From Clostridiales bacterium oral taxon 876 str. F0540 (GTDB lineage Bacteria; Bacillota; Clostridia; Clostridiales; Clostridiaceae): a DNA stretch of 64,000 nucleotides. The notes beneath the pieces are model-generated. The model ran no database searches and had not been told where the DNA came from. It was given only the letters and a program-made list of their open reading frames with translations. Position 1 is the stretch's first letter; each line of letters starts with the position of its first letter. Location: NCBI GenBank assembly GCA_000466585.1, contig KE993496.1, forward strand, positions 54,611-118,610, read 5' to 3'. This document shows positions 62,746-64,000 of the stretch, piece by piece. A program made the translations under genes and the position numbers.

Positions 62746-62990
62746 ATTGCGTAAAAGATACATAGGCTGGGTGTAAAGACCGAGAACAGGTGTAGAAAAT
62801 AATATTTAAATTTGATTGATAACTTTGCTCATGTTCTTGGTGAAGTGATGCTGAAAAACCTAGAGCCTCTCAGCTTCTCGGTATTGCAAGACTTAGAACA
62901 TACGCAAAGGTATCATAAAGTAAAATATTATTTTCTACACAAGGCTCTAGGGTCTTTACCCCATAGCCTGCGGCTATTATAGTTTGCAAT
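62746..62990. repeat. Long-palindrome repeat family, copy D
   Basis: 245 bp with perfect short ends ATTGC..GCAAT. Arms: AGGCTGGGTGTAAAGACC / GGTCTTTACCCCATAGCCT, GTGTAGAAAATAATATTT / AAATATTATTTTCTACAC and GATAACTTTGCTCATGTTCTT / AGAACATACGCAAAGGTATC. It lies directly against the transposase remnant and 10 bases before the stop of degV. Confidence 0.85.
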
Positions 62991-62999
62991 TTTATCAAG

Positions 63000-63845
63000 T
63001 TATTTCTCAATATAAAGTATTCCGATAGTATTTGGTCCGCAGTGGCTTGAAATTACGCAGCCTGCCTGTGTTTCAATTACTTCATTAACATCAAGATGTT
63101 TATTAAGCTCATTTTTTAAGTAGTCTGCATCATTACTTATTGAATGAGTTACCATAACTCTTTCAGGTGAGATATTATCCTTTTCTTTTATCACGCTGTT
63201 AAGCATAGTGTTAAGCGCACGTTCTCTTTTACCCATTAATTTTTGACCAAGAATCATTTTTCCGTCTACAACTTTTACGACAGGCCTTATTTTTAAAACC
63301 CCGCCAAAAAAGCTTTCTAATGCAGAACATCTTCCACCCATATAAAGATAATCTAAAGTATCAATTATAAAAGCCGTCTTTATTTTAGGAACAAGTGCTC
63401 TAACTTTTTCAGTTATTTCAGATGCATTTAAACCTTCATTTCTAAAATCTACAGCCTTCATAACAAGAAGACCTATTGCAGAGGACAGGTTTAATGAATC
63501 AACAATATGTATCCTTCCCTCAGGAAATTGGTTGGCAGCAAGTTCTGCATTTTGCAAATGGGAGGACAAAGCTGATGAAAGGCCGATAAATATAATATCG
63601 TAGTCTTCATCGATATATTGCTTAAAGGCTTTATAAAATTCAGCAGGCGGAGCAGCAGAGGTCTTAGGAAGCATGCTATACTCTTCAACCTTTTTATAAA
63701 GCTCTTCAGTACTGATATCTACTCCGTCTTTGAAGCTTTTTTCATCAAAATTTACGTACAAAGGAATAATTGATATATCATTTTCTTTTATAAGCTCAGG
63801 TGTGAGATCACTTGTGCTGTCTGTAAAAATCTTAATCTTATTCAT
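63000..63845 (-). CDS. DegV-family fatty-acid-binding protein
   Basis: A 281-residue protein. IFTDSTSDLTPELI at the N-terminus, the TSAAPPAEFYKAF loop, IGLSSALSSHLQNAELAA and the central GGRCSALESFFGG segment match the DegV (FakB-like) family. Members bind a fatty acid that a FakA-type kinase phosphorylates for lipid synthesis. ATG 63845 after GGGGGAG. No fakA lies in the window. The 155 bases after it are AT-rich without a clear feature. Confidence 0.92.
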   Translation of the reverse strand: MNKIKIFTDSTSDLTPELIKENDISIIPLYVNFDEKSFKDGVDISTEELYKKVEEYSMLPKTSAAPPAEFYKAFKQYIDEDYDIIFIGLSSALSSHLQNAELAANQFPEGRIHIVDSLNLSSAIGLLVMKAVDFRNEGLNASEITEKVRALVPKIKTAFIIDTLDYLYMGGRCSALESFFGGVLKIRPVVKVVDGKMILGQKLMGKRERALNTMLNSVIKEKDNISPERVMVTHSISNDADYLKNELNKHLDVNEVIETQAGCVISSHCGPNTIGILYIEK

Positions 63846-64000
63846 CGTACTCCCCCTTCAGCATTTAAGCATAATACACACAATTAATTATTCAAATTTA
63901 AATATTGATTATATAGTTAAAATGATAAGATATATTAGTAAATTCAAAATAAAAGGTTTTTAGTATTTGGACATAAGTACAATTATATACTATGATTGTC

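Noticed and set aside
1..64000. tRNA or rRNA genes
   Set aside because: I looked for tRNA cloverleaf cores and rRNA-like conserved stretches and found none; the T box is a regulator, not a tRNA.

Overview
The window is low-GC (about 30% by eye) Firmicute DNA. Strong AGGAGG-type ribosome-binding sites, a Spo0E-type sporulation regulator, a T-box leader, a complete lysine-fermentation operon and an IS256-type element all point to an anaerobic amino-acid-fermenting member of genus Clostridium or a close relative. I do not assign a species.

Layout. 0-13 kb: a small membrane peptide, a kinase-like protein, Spo0E-like and chemotaxis-receptor genes, then a compact five-gene block (3785-12405). This block encodes a secreted/anchored VWA protein, a divergent bacterial tubulin/FtsZ-like GTPase, a membrane-anchored degenerate second copy of that GTPase, a membrane transglutaminase-like protein and a 53-residue protein. 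It is flanked by a second kinase-like gene and an HD-domain gene. 13.9-17.2 kb: a MacB-type ABC exporter (permease-ATPase-permease). 17.3-27.7 kb: the lysine fermentation operon kal-kce-atoD-atoA-kdd-kamA-kamB-kamC-kamD-kamE. It lies behind a consensus promoter and a lysine riboswitch whose expression platform reads as an ON switch. 27.8-32.1 kb: a heterodimeric ABC drug exporter behind a ~500-nt leader with a short peptide ORF, two terminators and a conserved hairpin element. 32-48 kb: an accessory stretch of methyltransferases, five GNAT acetyltransferases, a CPBP protease, an AraC-APH fusion, an esterase, nitroreductase, TagA-type glycosyltransferase, DUF3810 and YhhN proteins. 48-50 kb: T-box-controlled serS. 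50-64 kb: metallo-hydrolase, IS256-type insertion, Amj-type lipid II flippase, DUF975, MATE and MFS transporters, HAD phosphatase, glycerophosphodiesterase, a degraded transposase and DegV.

How parts work together. The lysine operon would convert L-lysine through beta-lysine, 3,5-diaminohexanoate, 3-keto-5-aminohexanoate and 3-aminobutyryl-CoA to crotonyl-CoA and acetoacetate, with KamB/KamC repairing the B12 aminomutase. The VWA/tubulin-like/transglutaminase block looks like one membrane-associated machine of unknown purpose.

Non-coding DNA is rich in structure. Three copies of a hairpin leader element carry their own Shine-Dalgarno sequence and show compensatory stem changes. A family of 130-300 bp long-palindrome repeats occurs at 49.9, 59.3, 59.7 and 62.7 kb, and there are separate palindromic elements at 22.7, 44.1 and 49.8 kb. 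I saw no rRNA, tRNA or CRISPR array.
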